DNA from: Hemerocallis citrina
Lineage: Eukaryota > Streptophyta > Magnoliopsida > Asparagales > Asphodelaceae
Assembly (NCBI GenBank): GCA_017893485.1
Contig: CM030367.1
Location: forward strand, 90,717,121-90,781,120
Direction: 5' to 3'
Length of the DNA: 64,000 nucleotides
A program made the translations under genes and the position numbers. Numbering within the stretch: position 1 is the first letter of the stretch; each line of letters opens with the position of its first letter. Positions 45,954 to 57,295 of this stretch are shown piece after piece. The notes below the pieces were generated by a model, which saw nothing but the letters and a program-made list of their open reading frames with translations, did not search any database and was not told the origin of the DNA.

Positions 45954-46668
45954 TGTTGGGTTTATGTCTTGCATACTAGGTTGGATAAGAAGACGATGAG
46001 ACGATGGAGGAATCGAGAAGATTGGAAACGGAGTGGATGCAAGGAAACAGTCAGCTACTGTATTTGCAGAAGTGGCGGTCGACCGGTCGAAAGGTGCGGT
46101 CGACCGGTCATAGGGTGCAGAAGTTCCGAGAGGGGGACGGTCGACCAACCTTGGGGGTGCGGTCGACCAATCGCAGTGCTGATGGGTTAATTAGGTCGGA
46201 TCTTGGTGATTCGTGAGAAGCCCAACTTGTTTTTCAAGTCAGATCTGACGGCTCCTATCGTAGGGTTATCTCTTCAGGAATATCCAATGGTTACTGTATC
46301 AAGATATCAAATTAGGTTTTCTCTAGATCTCTATATATTGTTGTTATTGGCCTCCACTGAGAGCCAAGAGAGAGAGAGTACTTCATTGAAAGAGAGATTG
46401 AGTAATTCTCTAATTGTTAACAACTAGTACTTGCTGGTGAGGCTTGAAAGAGGGTCGTGGTGAGAATTGTAATATTCTTGTATCTTCTCTAGTTGAATAA
46501 CATCTTGGGTTCTTCTCCTCCGGATTAAGGCGAAAGCCCCAACCGGGATAAATTTGTGTGCTTTGGTGTGTTTGGTATGATCTCATATGTGCTTGATAGT
46601 TTGTATTGATTGCATCGAATAACTCAACAAGATCCTGGCAAGGGGTTTCCGGTGGAAAATTCCTAACA
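45954..46668 (+). repeat. C2 5' LTR
   Basis: It starts TGTTGGGTTTATG and ends TTCCTAACA. A TATATATT word is at 46332-46339. Four GGTCGACC palindromes lie at 46077-46175. Confidence 0.9.
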
Positions 46669-46670
46669 AT

Positions 46671-46687
46671 TGGTATCAGAGCTTCTG
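46671..46687 (+). promoter_or_regulatory. C2 primer-binding site (tRNA-iMet)
   Basis: TGGTATCAGAGCTTCTG, two bases after the LTR. Confidence 0.9.
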
Positions 46688-46716
46688 GTTCAAGGGTTTG
46701 TTCGAGTTCCTTGGAG

Positions 46717-47720
46717 ATGATGGCAGATCAAATCACGAAGATCAAGCGGTTCAAATGCAAAATCGACTTTAATCTCTTGAAAGTGGACTTGCATGAAGCA
46801 TCGGTTCAACAGGACTTGGATCTAGTCCTAGAAGGAGATAAAGGGAGACCAATCGGCACAAAGCAGAAGATGTAGGAAGAAGATTTATTCAGAAGCCTTG
46901 GGTTTAATCCGGTTGTCATTGATGAATGAAGTCAGGTATAGGAAAAGTACGGCGAGTCTTTGGGCAAGATTCAGAACTGACTACTCGGGATCGTCGTCAC
47001 AAGTTCGGATGCACCAGCGAAGAAAGCTGTGGGGTTTCTCAATGAAGGAAATTACCGCTCTTCTAAATCATAAAGTGGAGTTCAATATGGATTTATCTGA
47101 ACTGAGGGTGTTCAATGCAGATGATCTAAGGGTTTCCAACTCAATATATTCACCATAAAATCCATCCAACATGATAAACGTGCTAGGCGAGAAATCTACC
47201 AAGGAGAAGTTTTTCATACCAAGTATGATCAAGGGGTTGGAGGAGGATGCATTTAGGAAGGAGAGTCAGAAATTGGCATCAACTTCTGTGAGTTGCTTGG
47301 AGGTGGATTGTACTTTGATTGGAAGGAAAAGTGTATGTCGGGGTAAGGTCCGTCGCCACCCATGCAAAGGGATTGAGCTTTACATGAGAGACTGTTGAAA
47401 GCGATTGAGTCAGAAGGGCACCAAATTCAGTGCCGCTGAATCAGGTGAAGGCTTAAACAGTGCTTTTGTTTCAAGTTCTTTAGATGTGATTTCCGGTTGT
47501 TCTTTTAATTCGGTTAGTTCTTCTCAAGTTTGATCCGAGAGGGAGATGGTTTCTACTTACAAGTCTGCATCATATCGTTGTGTGGGAATGAAGTTTGATA
47601 AGATTTGTGAAGAAATGGTTTCTACTTACAAGTTTGTGTCATGTCGTTGTGTGAGAACGAAGATTGACAAGACTTGTGAAGTAAGATGTGAGAAAACAAA
47701 TGAGTCGAAGATGACAGGCG
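46717..47720 (+). pseudogene. C2 copia-type Gag, broken
   Basis: ATG at 46717 ('MMADQITKIKRF'), with 'VQQDLDLVLEGDKGRP' and then a stop (46873-46875). It continues in another frame: 'YRKSTASLWARFRTDYS', 'RRKLWGFSMKE' and 'FNADDLRVSNSIYSP' before a TAA at 47156-47158, then 'VLGEKSTKEKFFIPSMIKGL'. The knuckle remnant reads CKGIELYMRDC, having lost the His kept in C1. A Val/Ser/Cys-rich repeat ('EMVSTYKSASYRCVGMKFDK' and a near copy) follows at 47546-47660. Confidence 0.75.
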
Positions 47721-47781
47721 GAAGGGGACACATACTAGAGGAGGGCATGCATATTTCTTTGATGAAGCGGAGCCATATTCC

Positions 47782-48111
47782 ATGAGAACTCTAGATGTTC
47801 AGGACTGCAGGTACACAGATCCAGGTGGAGTTCGTTCAGTTTGGGAAACTTATCGCAAGGTGATGAAGGGTAAGAGGAGGATTAGGCGGATTCAGCACAA
47901 CCTCTACCAGCTTTGTGGAAACAGGAAACCTTGGCCAAGTGGTTTGAAGCCCACTGTTCCTAAAGCACTATCTAGTATGCCGTCACTAGAATTATCCGAG
48001 GGAGACTACGACGTTCGAATATCGTCGGAAGGTGGAGAGAGCCTTGAGGTAGGTGGAGTTCGTATGGAGGATGGCACCTCCATGATTACATCTACTGGGG
48101 TGTGCCCTTGA
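47782..48111 (+). pseudogene. C2 second conserved coding stretch, function unknown
   Basis: An open frame of 109 codons with 'YTDPGGVRSVWETYRKVMKG', 'QHNLYQLCGNRKPWPSGLK' and 'GGESLEVGGVRMEDGTSM'. It matches C1 28506-28826 residue for residue over most of its length. No family is recognised. Confidence 0.5.
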
Positions 48112-48255
48112 GGGGGCATACAGCGGGAGAAAAATAGGTGGAGATATATTCAACTAGCAGAGGAAGCCATTGAAACGAGTTGTTTGAAATAAGAGAAGGA
48201 AAAGAGTCTAGAGGGTTTCAAATCACACAGGTGTGGATTCATGAGTATGCAATCC

Positions 48256-48266
48256 AAGGTGGAGAT
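48256..48266 (+). promoter_or_regulatory. C2 polypurine tract
   Basis: AAGGTGGAGAT immediately before the 3' LTR. Confidence 0.88.
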
Positions 48267-48975
48267 TATTGGGTTTATGTCTTGCATACTAGGTTGGATA
48301 AGAAGACGATGAGACGATGGAGGAATCGAGAAGATTGGAAACGGGGTGGAGGCAAGGAAACAATCAGTTGCTGTATTTGCAGAAGTGGCGGTCGACCGAT
48401 CGAAAGGTGCGGTCGACCGGTCATAGGGTGCAGAAGTCCCGAGAGGGGGACGGTCGACCGACCTTGGGGGTGGCTGATGGGTTAATTGGGTCGGATCTTG
48501 GTGATTCGTGAGAAGCTCAACTTGTTTTTCAAGTCAGATCTGACGGCTCCTATCGTAAGGTTATCTCTTCAGGAATATTCAATGGTTACTGTATCAAGAT
48601 ATCAAACTAGGTTTTCTCTATATCTCTATATATTGTTGTTATTGGCATCCATTAAGAGCCAAGAGAGAAAGTACTTCATTGAAGGTGAGATTGAGTGATT
48701 CTCTAATTGTAAACAACTAGTACTTGCTGGTGAGGTTTGATAGAGGGTCGTGGTGAGAACTGTAATATTCTTATATCTTCTCTAGTTGAATAACATCTTG
48801 GGTTCTTCTCCCCCGGATTAAGGCGAAAGCCTCAATCGGGACAAATTTGTGTGCTTTGGTGTGTTTGGTATGATCTCATATGTGCTTGATAGTTTGTATT
48901 AATTGCATCGAATAACTCAACAAGATCCTGGCAAGGGATTTCCGGTGGGAGATTTCCGGTGGGAAATCCCTAAGA
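48267..48975 (+). repeat. C2 3' LTR
   Basis: It starts TATTGGGTTTATG and ends ATCCCTAAGA; both terminal dinucleotides are mutated. A small local duplication, 'gatttccggtggga', occurs near its right end (48938-48966). Some of the GGTCGACC motifs of the 5' LTR are missing because of a short deletion near 48470. Confidence 0.88.
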
Positions 48976-48980
48976 CGGTG

Positions 48981-49252
48981 CTCTTCATTCCAAGTGGTTT
49001 CGACGATAATGGTCGAACGCGCCATGATCGAACGGACTGACAAAATATTCGCAGCCTTCCGGCATGAACTCGATATGGTATCCACAGAAATTGTCGTTGA
49101 TACCGATCCATCGGTCTTTCATAGTAAGCAGGAACCTTCCTCTTATCAACGACTTTTGGAGAACATCACGATCACCGCTAAAAGGGTCGTCGTCTTCGTG
49201 TCTGCAGTTGACGCCTGACATCCCAATGAACGACTCTTGGGCTCTAATACCA
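48981..49252 (-). pseudogene. G0 gag start and primer-binding site
   Basis: On the minus strand TGGTATTAGAGCCC (primer site, 49239-49252) is followed by an open frame reading 'AQESFIGMSGVNCRHEDDD', 'LLTMKDRWIGINDNFCGYH' and 'EYFVSPFDHG'. It is cut by C2 at 48980. I do not recognise this N-terminal part, but its place just after the primer site and before the Gag core at 45400-45948 supports a leader or gag start. Confidence 0.6.
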
Positions 49253-49254
49253 TC

Positions 49255-49804
49255 TAACACAAGAAGGAAGATAGACTATTTGTTTGTCTTCGTACAAACT
49301 CACAGTTCTTGAATAAACAAGGGTTTCTCGAAGAATCAAAAAGATAAAGATAAAGTTATTTGTATTATAATTGAATTAATAATGAAAGATACTAATACAT
49401 GATAATTCCTAACACCAATAAATAAGCAAACTAAAGTTGCGAAGAAAGAAAATAAATAATCCTAATCTTGAAGGAAAGAAATTATTGAAAATATCCATAA
49501 ACTAGGAAAGCACAAGAGAGATAATATTTCGGGTACAAAATATGCCAAGAAATTCGCCCGAAAAGAAACCAAATTTGCCCAAACTAAATGTGGTGGTTCG
49601 CTTGCAGTCGGCCGTGCAATTGACTGCTAATTACCCAATCTGAGTTAGAGAGTTTTGTGGCCAACCGTCTGATTGACCGCCAATATGCAATTTGAGCCAG
49701 AGTTTTGATAATCGTGCAATTGATCACATGGTTAACCACTGCTGTTTTGATACTCATCTGGACGACCGCTCGGTTGACAGCTACTACTATTGTTGCTCCT
49801 TATA
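49255..49804 (-). repeat. G0 5' LTR
   Basis: It aligns with 4592-5128. The series of TTGACC/GTCGACC words is partly decayed compared with the 3' LTR. Confidence 0.7.
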
Positions 49805-50505
49805 TGCTCCGCATCGAAAGATTACCGTGACTCCATATTCTCAAGCTTACTGCATATTTTCCTTTATAATGCCAAATGAATTCTTATATATAAGAAAAGA
49901 GGAAAGGGAATTTCATAGCTGTAGGATGAAAATGTTCTAATTTAGAGTACACGTACTTATATGGTAAGACTTAATATGGATACCTCCCAAACTGCCTTTG
50001 TGCAGCAAGCAAACCAAGCGCGAGAGATCCGTATCGTTCGTTATGTTTCAATGTCAAAAATGCGTATGTATAAAAATTAAGTCATTTGGAAGCTTCTTAC
50101 CCATGCATTGGATTGATTGTCCAATTCGTTATATTATTGATTTTGCAACCACTTAAAGCATAATTGAAGCAACTGAAGAATACAAGCAACCTGACCTTCG
50201 TTTTAGAGTAACTGAAGTATACAAAGATCCTTAGATCCCCAATAACTGGTTAATGAACGTCGATCGACGTTAGCAAAAAAATGTAACTTGCATCGACATT
50301 TTCTTTAACAAAATTTGCAGATGCTCTATATTGACAAGTGGGACACATTGCATCCAATGAAATAATAAGGATCGACTGGATAGATAACATGACACTTGGC
50401 TAAATACTAACTGATAATACACTCTTTCGTCAACTATCAAAAGAATAGTGCTAAACAAACAAGATAATGCTTACAAAGAAACCCTCAAGAACAGAAAAAT
50501 TGGAG
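49805..50505. other. Non-coding spacer
   Basis: AT-rich, with no open frame or repeat recognised. It includes the probable 3' flank of the pyrophosphorylase-like gene fragment. Confidence 0.5.
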
Positions 50506-50886
50506 CTACAACTTGTCTGATGTGATATGCAAGACAGCTACACTACTTGGAGAACAAAAATTGAAGGCACTATATATAGATGAGGAAAAACGATATGAGT
50601 TTGGTTTGTCTGGAACTGGGTGGATCTTCTCTACGTAGTCTTCCCCAACCCTGACCAGCTCCACATGTGCATGCTGCTCGGCTACTGGTAAAAAATGTTC
50701 ATCAATATGTTTGCACATATTATTGAGATGCCTTATGGAGAAAAGCATGTTGAACTCGTCAGCTTCTTCTCTTTTGTCTTGCTGTGTATTAATAAACCCT
50801 ATGTCTGCTCCTTGAGACTCAACCAACCCAAACAAAACTGAGCTCTCAGAGGCTGCTGGTCTGGAACTTCCAACCAATCTACGTAT
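50506..50886 (-). pseudogene. Terminal exon of the pyrophosphorylase-like gene
   Basis: Open from the splice acceptor to TAG/TGA-type stop at 50506, with no internal stop. Acidic and His-containing sequence 'HVELVRVGEDYVEKIHPVPD' precedes the conserved 'PNSY.F..SIY'. The exon itself is intact, which suggests either recent inactivation or that the stop in the preceding exon arose late. Confidence 0.62.
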
Positions 50887-51194
50887 CTGAGAAATGAAAG
50901 AAGCATCAAATAATTATAAAACAACTACTTAAATCTTAACACTATCCAAGAAACCCAGCCATTTTCTTAAATGGAGTGGCCAAAAAATTCAAAAAGCCCA
51001 AACAAAAAAACTGATAATTTATGTAATAACTATACTATACAATGAAAACTCAAAATTTCAAAACACATGTTACAGAAAGTATAGTTCTTTAAGTTGTAAA
51101 ATATATACGGAAGTATATACTTGTTATATCATGATCTGCTTGCTCTCTCTCGACCATATGGTCTTTCTCTCACGCTCTCTATTGTTCAGTTGTC

Positions 51195-51700
51195 TCCATA
51201 TCATCGCCAATGACGGGGCATGTACCAGGGGGGCACTTCTAGCAAGGAGCTACTTCTAGCAAGGAGCTGTACCCGTACCGATTACGTGCCAAACACCTAC
51301 ACTTCATACATACTTCACGGGCACTTGGTCGGACACTCCTCATGTGTGTCCAAATTTTATAATGCATCTTATATGTTGGACACTTTTTACACACTTCTCT
51401 AATGTGACTTAGAACACACAATTAACAAATTCAGACACATATTCATACTTTTTGTACTAGCTCTAGTTACTTGCACACACCTCTAATTTTACAGTGTATA
51501 GTGAAGTATTATCACATTTTAGGACAATATGTTTTTATTTTCTATTGTTCAACACCATTTTTTATTAAAAGTATACATAATTGAGATAATATTAAGTTAT
51601 ATTATATAATATTAGAACCGTGTCCCCCAGTCCTACTTTTTACAAATTTGGCATGTCCCGTACCGTTTCCATGCTTCACAGAATTGTCACCAAAGTGCCA
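51195..51700. repeat. Possible dispersed repeat in the intron
   Basis: Words such as 'gtacccgtaccgattacgtgcc', 'ggacactcctcatgtgtgtcc' and 'ggacactttttacacac' recur in inverted and direct form. Similar 'chain of cac/gtg' repeats are common in plant introns. Edges are not definable here. Confidence 0.3.
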
Positions 51701-53485
51701 CCATCAAATATAGGTTCACCCTTTAGGGTTTTAAACCATTTACTATTGCAAACTTCCACTGTTATTTTCTTATTCAATGTTAATATCATCCGATATAGAG
51801 TTGTCAGGCAAGTACCAAATCTGGTAGGAGTGAAGAGAATTGTTTTGGTCTTGGCCAAATTGTAACCATCATTTAAGATTTGGGAAGTTTGGATTCAAAC
51901 GAGGTGTCTGAAACAATATCTACTTCTTGTAATGATTTCCCTCCATAAGAAAACAAACTCAAGCATATATAAAATGCAGGAATCCACTGTTATAATACAT
52001 CTACAGCATAGTTGGAAAAATCCCTCTCCCCCCCAATGTGGGTGGCTACGGCGGATTGCCCAAAAAAACACATGTACATCGTAACACATGCATGAGTATC
52101 TGTGCATATATTTTAAATATACCACTAGGAGTAGTCATCGACAATGGTGGAGAACCATCCTTTTTGCAGTGAGCATTGTATAGGATAAATTAGGACTCTC
52201 TGTGTCCAGATAAGGATCCACTACAATATTCTGGAAAGATTATTTTGGGCAGTTTGCTTCCTCTGATCTTGATTTCCTTAGGCTCCATCTCAACCTTTTT
52301 CATGAAAGGTAAAAGGGAGCCAGCATCAAAACCTAGATCTATGAGAATTCCATGGCAGATGCCTTGAGTCTTGTGTATGCACTGTATATCCAAGTTTGTA
52401 ACTAGCAATCAAATGGAAAGAGAGTCCGAAGTCATATAATGATTCTGAAACAATAATTACTTCTAAGCTACAACTCTGAACTTTGGAATTTACAACCAAA
52501 TGGCACGACAAAGCATGCCTTCTTATTGACCTAAAGCCTAGAAAATCATCATAATTAAGGGATGAGATATAAATTAACAATTATGCTGAAATTGTCTTGC
52601 ATTCGATGAATACTAAGATATCCAATTTGATAGCGAAAAATAATAATGAAATATCAGAGGGTCAATTTTATCATAACAATAACATCAACAACAACAACGA
52701 ATCTTTTGGGTCAGCAGCATGATCCTTTTCCTCCAATTAATTCTGTACTGAGGGCCATCTCTTTTGACAAAATGGCACCTAAATATCCTTCTTAGCTGTT
52801 TCAATACATGTCCATTTAGGTCTATCTTTACTTTTCCTTTCATTAACTCCATCTCAATCCATTTAGCTGTTTCGAATTATATCTCCAGTTGGAGCTACCT
52901 CTACCGACGTGCTTAGCTCATCATTTACTATTTCGCTACTCATCCACCCCAACATTCTCATTTAAGCTATCATTCACACCATGTGATTCATTAGAAAAAT
53001 ATAGCTCTAAAGAGTTACATTTATATTCTTGGAGTTAAAAAATACACCCTACAAAGTATTTGTATTTTAAACTAAAAAAGAATATATTCCCAAATTGTTT
53101 TTCACATATTTTCACTTTCAAATAAAATTTTAAGATGAATTCTAAGGTCTACTTCACCATTCTACTTCGGCAGCAGTAACAAAATCCTGCCCTAAGTTAT
53201 ATATTTTCTTCTTTTTCCCCATTGATTAAGAGCAAGAAAAATGATTATGATAAATAAAGGAACAAACAGTTAAGAAAACTTCTAAAAAGATGACTCACTA
53301 ACCTGGACATACTCCACACCCATTTCAATGAGTTTTCCTATGATATTATTGGAGGAGAGTAAACTGAAAACTCCTCAAGAGCCAGTTGGTGCTTGGAGTA
53401 TCTCACAAGAAGACTTCATTAGGATTTTCTTGCCATCTGTGGATGCATCTACAATTGGTAGTTGCTCCTCTTCTACGATCCAAAT

Positions 53486-54366
53486 CTGCAGGGATGGAAT
53501 TCAAATTACCAACTCTTCATCATGGTAAAACATAATTGCAGGATGTTGATATCCAAAACAAGACAGTCTGTAGAGCTAGCATATGACAACTCAAAAATGG
53601 AAAAAAAGAACAAATAAATCATATATTTTGATTCACAGTTCATCATAATGTTTATTGTACATTATCGTAAAACAGCTAAACCAATGTATTGGTTACTTTC
53701 TAAAATTTTATTATTTAAGGTTGACGAATATGATAATAATTGAGGATACTTCTTAATCTCTGCATAATCATTAGATATGGAGTCAACACTAGGCCAATCT
53801 AGCATATTAATTTTTTCAAATATTGGAGTATCTAAAGTAGTTTGATCAAATATTGCAAATAAAGAGTTTGTATTGTAACACTCTATGTAGGAAAAAAAAA
53901 GTCTTGCACCTGCAGTTTTCTAGATTTCATCTTATTCTGGTATGGAGAGTACATTTATCAACCATCTAAATACTTTTGTTAATAAATAGGATAAAATGGC
54001 TAATATACAGAATATTTTGGCTTCAAAGGAAAGAATTTCATTTCATCTTATAAATTATAATCCAAGGATCTGGATTCTCAATTCTATACTGTTCACTGAG
54101 TGAAGGCAATCCAAGAGCCCTGGCCTCATATTCTTATTTGGACTGATATATCAATAGAATCCAATGTACTTTATTCATAAATGGGTGGACAAACCGCCTT
54201 TTCCTCAGAGGGAGGAACTCTATGGCTAGATATATGGACACATACATTCCATATGTCAAGTTGTTTATCAATATTACAATGCGTGATGTGCCTTCCTCAC
54301 CAAACATAAGTACTGTAAATATCATCACTCTTCAAACAAAAAAAATCTCTAGATTAAGATACACAC
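53486..54366. other. Non-coding AT-rich sequence upstream of the gene fragment
   Basis: Searched on both strands for the preceding exon of the pyrophosphorylase-like gene without success. A 64-codon minus frame (54134-54328) is unrecognised. Confidence 0.4.
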
Positions 54367-54508
54367 TGTTAAAGTAGTCTTAGTTTACTCCCCACATATG
54401 AAGTAGATGTATATTACTTTTTGTACTCTCCTATATATAGGAATCAGTGTATTCAATTTTATGCATCCAATAAAATATTCTTTTCTGTCGCTATACTATA
54501 CTTCAACA
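54367..54508 (+). repeat. Small 142 bp LTR (copia or TRIM type)
   Basis: It begins TGTTAAAGTAG and ends CTTCAACA, with a TATATATAG word (54432-54440) and a poly-A-signal-like AATAAA (54470-54475). A tRNA-iMet-like primer site TGGTATCAAAGC follows at once (54509-54520). The length fits a terminal-repeat-in-miniature element. No partner LTR was found to the right, so the element is partial or has been disrupted. Confidence 0.65.
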
Positions 54509-54520
54509 TGGTATCAAAGC
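54509..54520 (+). promoter_or_regulatory. Primer-binding site of the small LTR element
   Basis: TGGTATCAAAGC matches the tRNA-iMet complement with one change. Confidence 0.7.
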
Positions 54521-55440
54521 TGAAAAAATATACACAAAAAATTTTTAACAAAAATTAGGCTCTCTCCTCTCTTAAAAAATAAAAAAAACCCTATTATTTC
54601 TTTCATCTTCTTCCTCCAAACCCAACATTCCTAACCCTAATTCTCTCCTCTCCCTCCCGCCGCCACCACTCCACTGCCTCTCCCGCACTGCCCTCCTCTG
54701 CTCCGCCACCGCTGCTCCCGTTGCCACCACCGCTGCTGATCCCGTCATCACATCTGCTCCCGATCCCGTTGACACCACTGCTCCCGCTCACCCTCCCCTT
54801 CCCTCCACACCGACGCCATCGTCCCTGCAAGTAGCAGCTGTCTCCATCCCACCACCTCTCCTCATCCGCTCCAGATCCCACCTCTCCTCATCGGAATTGA
54901 TCCCCTTCTTCCACCCGCAACCCGTCTTCTCTTCCTCTTCCTCTTCCTGTAGCAAAAAAAAAAAAAATAGGGAAAAAAACAAAGAAAAAAAGAAAAAAGA
55001 AAAAGGTCCAAAAAAACCAAAAAAGAGAGTCAAAATGCCTTGTGATGCACTGTGTTCTGTAATGCGTGTCAGTTTTTGATGCCCTTTCCAATCACCATCT
55101 CTCCTTCAGAATTAATCTAGATATGCTCCCATGGCGACCTCCACTAATACAATGGTGACCTCCCCTCCTCCAATGGTGACTCCCTCTCCTCCAAAGGCAA
55201 CCTCCTCTCATCCAACTGTGGAAACTTCTCATTCCACTGCTGCTCCTATGGATGAGTCAAGGATGAGGACATCAATTCTGTTTAGTTTATTTTGAGATTT
55301 AGCCCTATATAATAGTTTTACAATTTGCACCATTTTCTTTTATGCATTAGAATATTTTTGAGATTTTAGAATATTTTGAGATTTGTGTCAAGATTTGTTT
55401 TGAGCCTATATATAGACTTTGAGATTAATGAGAAGTAGTG
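54521..55440 (+). other. C-rich leader and short ORF after the small LTR
   Basis: Includes a strongly C-rich tract (54600-54950), a poly-A run (54953-54967) and a short plus-strand frame from about 55130 ('MATSTNTMVTS') rich in Pro/Ser/Thr. None is recognised. Long minus-strand frames here are low-complexity Gly/Glu sequence produced by the C-rich tract. Confidence 0.4.
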
Positions 55441-56454
55441 ATATTCTTGATAAAAATAATTATTGTGTTGAGTTATTGCTCTTCATCCATCTTTTTGTGT
55501 GATACAATTGAGAGAATTATTAGGGTTTGTGATAAATCAGTATTAGGGTTTGTGATAAACTCTAAAACTATACCCCCAAAATCCCCAAATCAACTAAACC
55601 CAAACCCTAATTCCCAAATCCAACTTAAACTCAACCCTAACCCATTCTCCATCTGCTTCTTCCTCTTGAATCCTGAACCCAACACCCCAGTCCACCATTG
55701 CCAACCCGTCGGTCCCTCGACCTCACCGCCGCAGGCCACCGCCGCCATTGCGCGACCACCGCGACCACTCCACGGCAACACCATCCCAACCCCTCGCCGT
55801 CGTCGACACCCCACACCACCACCGTCTTCCTCCTTTCTCTCTCACCGACCATCGACTACTACTCCGACCCCCTTCATCATCCCCGTTGTCCTCCCCGCTC
55901 GCCCCTCCGCCGGCCCTCCTTCGTCGCCCTCATCGCAACCCGACCTCCTCCTTCCCCCCGCCGTCGCCTCGACCCCGACCACAGCCATCCCGATGCCCCC
56001 TCCCTTGCTCCTCCTTCACATCTCGGCGCTGCCCCTTTCAGCCTCCATCAACGGTCACCCACACCCCTAGTGCTACCTATTGTTCAGATCCAGCAACTTC
56101 ACAATGTTTTCATCGCAACTCGGTAAACTTTTTCCTCTTCTCATTTATTTGTGATACCGTTTATCATCTCTATAATATTATTTGATTTATTTGCCATCCA
56201 CAAATATTGAGAGTGAGCGTTTTCACTTGTCTATTAGAGTATAAATCATTATTGCATCTCTTCCTTGCTAAGAACGCGTAGGTATACAGTTATTGATTAT
56301 TAGAACTGAATCGTTAATTGGGCTTGTTAAACTTAATTCAATTCTTAAAATCCATCGAACCGATTAACTATTTCTAACTTGATCCGTATTACATGTTGGT
56401 AAAATTAATCCTTTTTAAATCTTGGAAATTGTCTATTTAGGGTTAAGTTTTACA
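55441..56454 (+). repeat. Probable G1 5' LTR (left edge uncertain)
   Basis: It contains C-rich sequence with Pro/His/Thr-rich open frames (55438-56185), taken as compositional, and AT-rich sequence before the primer site. Confidence 0.4.
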
Positions 56455-56460
56455 TCATTT

Positions 56461-56472
56461 TGGTATTAGAGC
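56461..56472 (+). promoter_or_regulatory. G1 primer-binding site
   Basis: TGGTATTAGAGC is identical to the G0 primer-site core and one base from the tRNA-iMet complement. Confidence 0.75.
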
Positions 56473-56716
56473 TAAAGTTTTAAAACCCTAGTTCTTGCAT
56501 CATTTAGTCATAATTTTTGCATTCATTTAGGATCGTTTGAGTCAATTTTTTTCTCTTTTAGATCATTTCAAATATTTTTTTTAAAAAAACAAAAAATATA
56601 GGTGCATTTAAGACTTGTTTTCCCCAAATTTTAGCAAATACACGACCCCTAGTTTTCCACCGGTGGTGAATGCGTCTTCGCAGTACCATCACAGATCCTG
56701 AAGAGCCTTCCTTATT

Positions 56717-57292
56717 GATATGGCTAAAAATAGGATTAAATTAGTACCGTTCAAATCGGACACGAATCTTAAAGCTTTCAGGGGTAAAACGGTAATTTCA
56801 CCTGCAAACGGATCTGAAATGGGAACTGGGTCTTTCTTCAAAGCCCAATAACCCATAAATGGATCTGTCCTACTGGGTACGGGTCTCACCCCGTTACAAA
56901 CCAGTTCAGAAGGATAAAGAAGGATTCAGATTCGTAATTATCCCTAAGATTTGGTTTTAACCACTTCTATCCATCCACACCGGGAAGTAGAGATTTGTTC
57001 TTATCTCGAAACGGATCCCTAAGGCGACTATAAATACCCCTTTTCCCCCACCATAACAAGGTAATCAATATTTTTCTACATAAAGCTCTTTCATAATCTT
57101 CCTGATTATTGACAAGAGTGTCGAAGGGTGCGTCGCCAGGATCCACCCTGGTGTATCGCACTTTTTGCAGGTTCGCGGCAGCAGCAAGAAACAAGTCAAC
57201 ACGTTGGTGAAGGATCGACAGGTTTGCTTATTTGTTTTCTCAAGAATCCACAGATTCATCTGTTTGCTCCCACACCAAAATCAGCAGCAACA
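56717..57292 (+). repeat. R2 5' LTR with TATA box
   Basis: It starts TGATATGGC and ends AGCAGCAACA. TATAAATA is at 57029-57036, in the same place as in R1. Confidence 0.92.
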
Positions 57293-57295
57293 GAT

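Larger units (their letters stand above)
45954..48975 (+). mobile_element. C2: copia-like element without polymerase
   Basis: Plus-strand relative of C1. LTRs are at 45954-46668 and 48267-48975, with perfect CGGTG duplications (45949-45953 and 48976-48980). The 3' LTR has lost its canonical ends (TA...GA instead of TG...CA), each by one base. It has a tRNA-iMet primer site and the copia polypurine tract AAGGTGGAGAT (48256-48266). The interior holds a broken Gag and the same second conserved stretch as C1. Confidence 0.9.
4592..49804 (-). mobile_element. G0: old Ty3/gypsy element split by five nested insertions
   Basis: Two similar LTRs (4592-5128 and about 49255-49804) face the same way. Between them, once five younger elements are removed, lie minus-strand gypsy remnants in the expected order: a tRNA-iMet-type primer site (49237-49252), gag start (48981-49252), gag core (45400-45948), gag/spacer (30684-31165 and 27414-27681), integrase-like C-terminal region (26413-26735) and the 3' end with an 'LRTSYFSRD' reading typical of plant gypsy 3' ends (5129-5369). 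Reverse transcriptase and RNase H are not found, so an internal deletion has probably occurred. No matching target-site duplication was found, consistent with great age. Confidence 0.72.
50506..53485 (-). pseudogene. UDP-sugar pyrophosphorylase-family gene fragment (last two exons)
   Basis: Two minus-strand exons join in phase: 53485-53303 (61 codons) and 50886-50506 (126 codons plus stop), with a 2.4 kb GT-AG intron (donor CAG/GTTAGT, acceptor TTTCTCAG). The first reads 'KKILMKSSCEILQAPTGS', a stop, then 'GVFSLLSSNNIIGKLIEMGV'. This fits the 'K.P..APDGNGG.Y..L' region and following 'GV.Y' of UDP-N-acetylhexosamine/UDP-sugar pyrophosphorylases. The second has 'SSVLFGLVESQGADIGF', 'MLFSIRHLNNMC' and 'KPNSYRFSSSIYSAFNF', matching the C-terminal half of that superfamily. 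The TGA replaces a Gly (GGA) of the nucleotide-binding loop region, so the fragment is probably non-functional. Upstream exons are not seen before the LTR at 54367. The exact subfamily (UAP or UGP3-like) is uncertain. Confidence 0.6.

Noticed and set aside
52190..52408. 72 codon minus ORF ('GILIDLGFDAGSLLPFMKKV') as an extra exon
   Set aside because: The two recognised exons already join in phase and in homology order without it; no clear splice sites or family match.
54572..56185. Gly/Glu-rich and Pro/His-rich ORFs up to 210 codons
   Set aside because: C-rich simple sequence in LTR or leader DNA gives open frames on both strands; no domain is visible.
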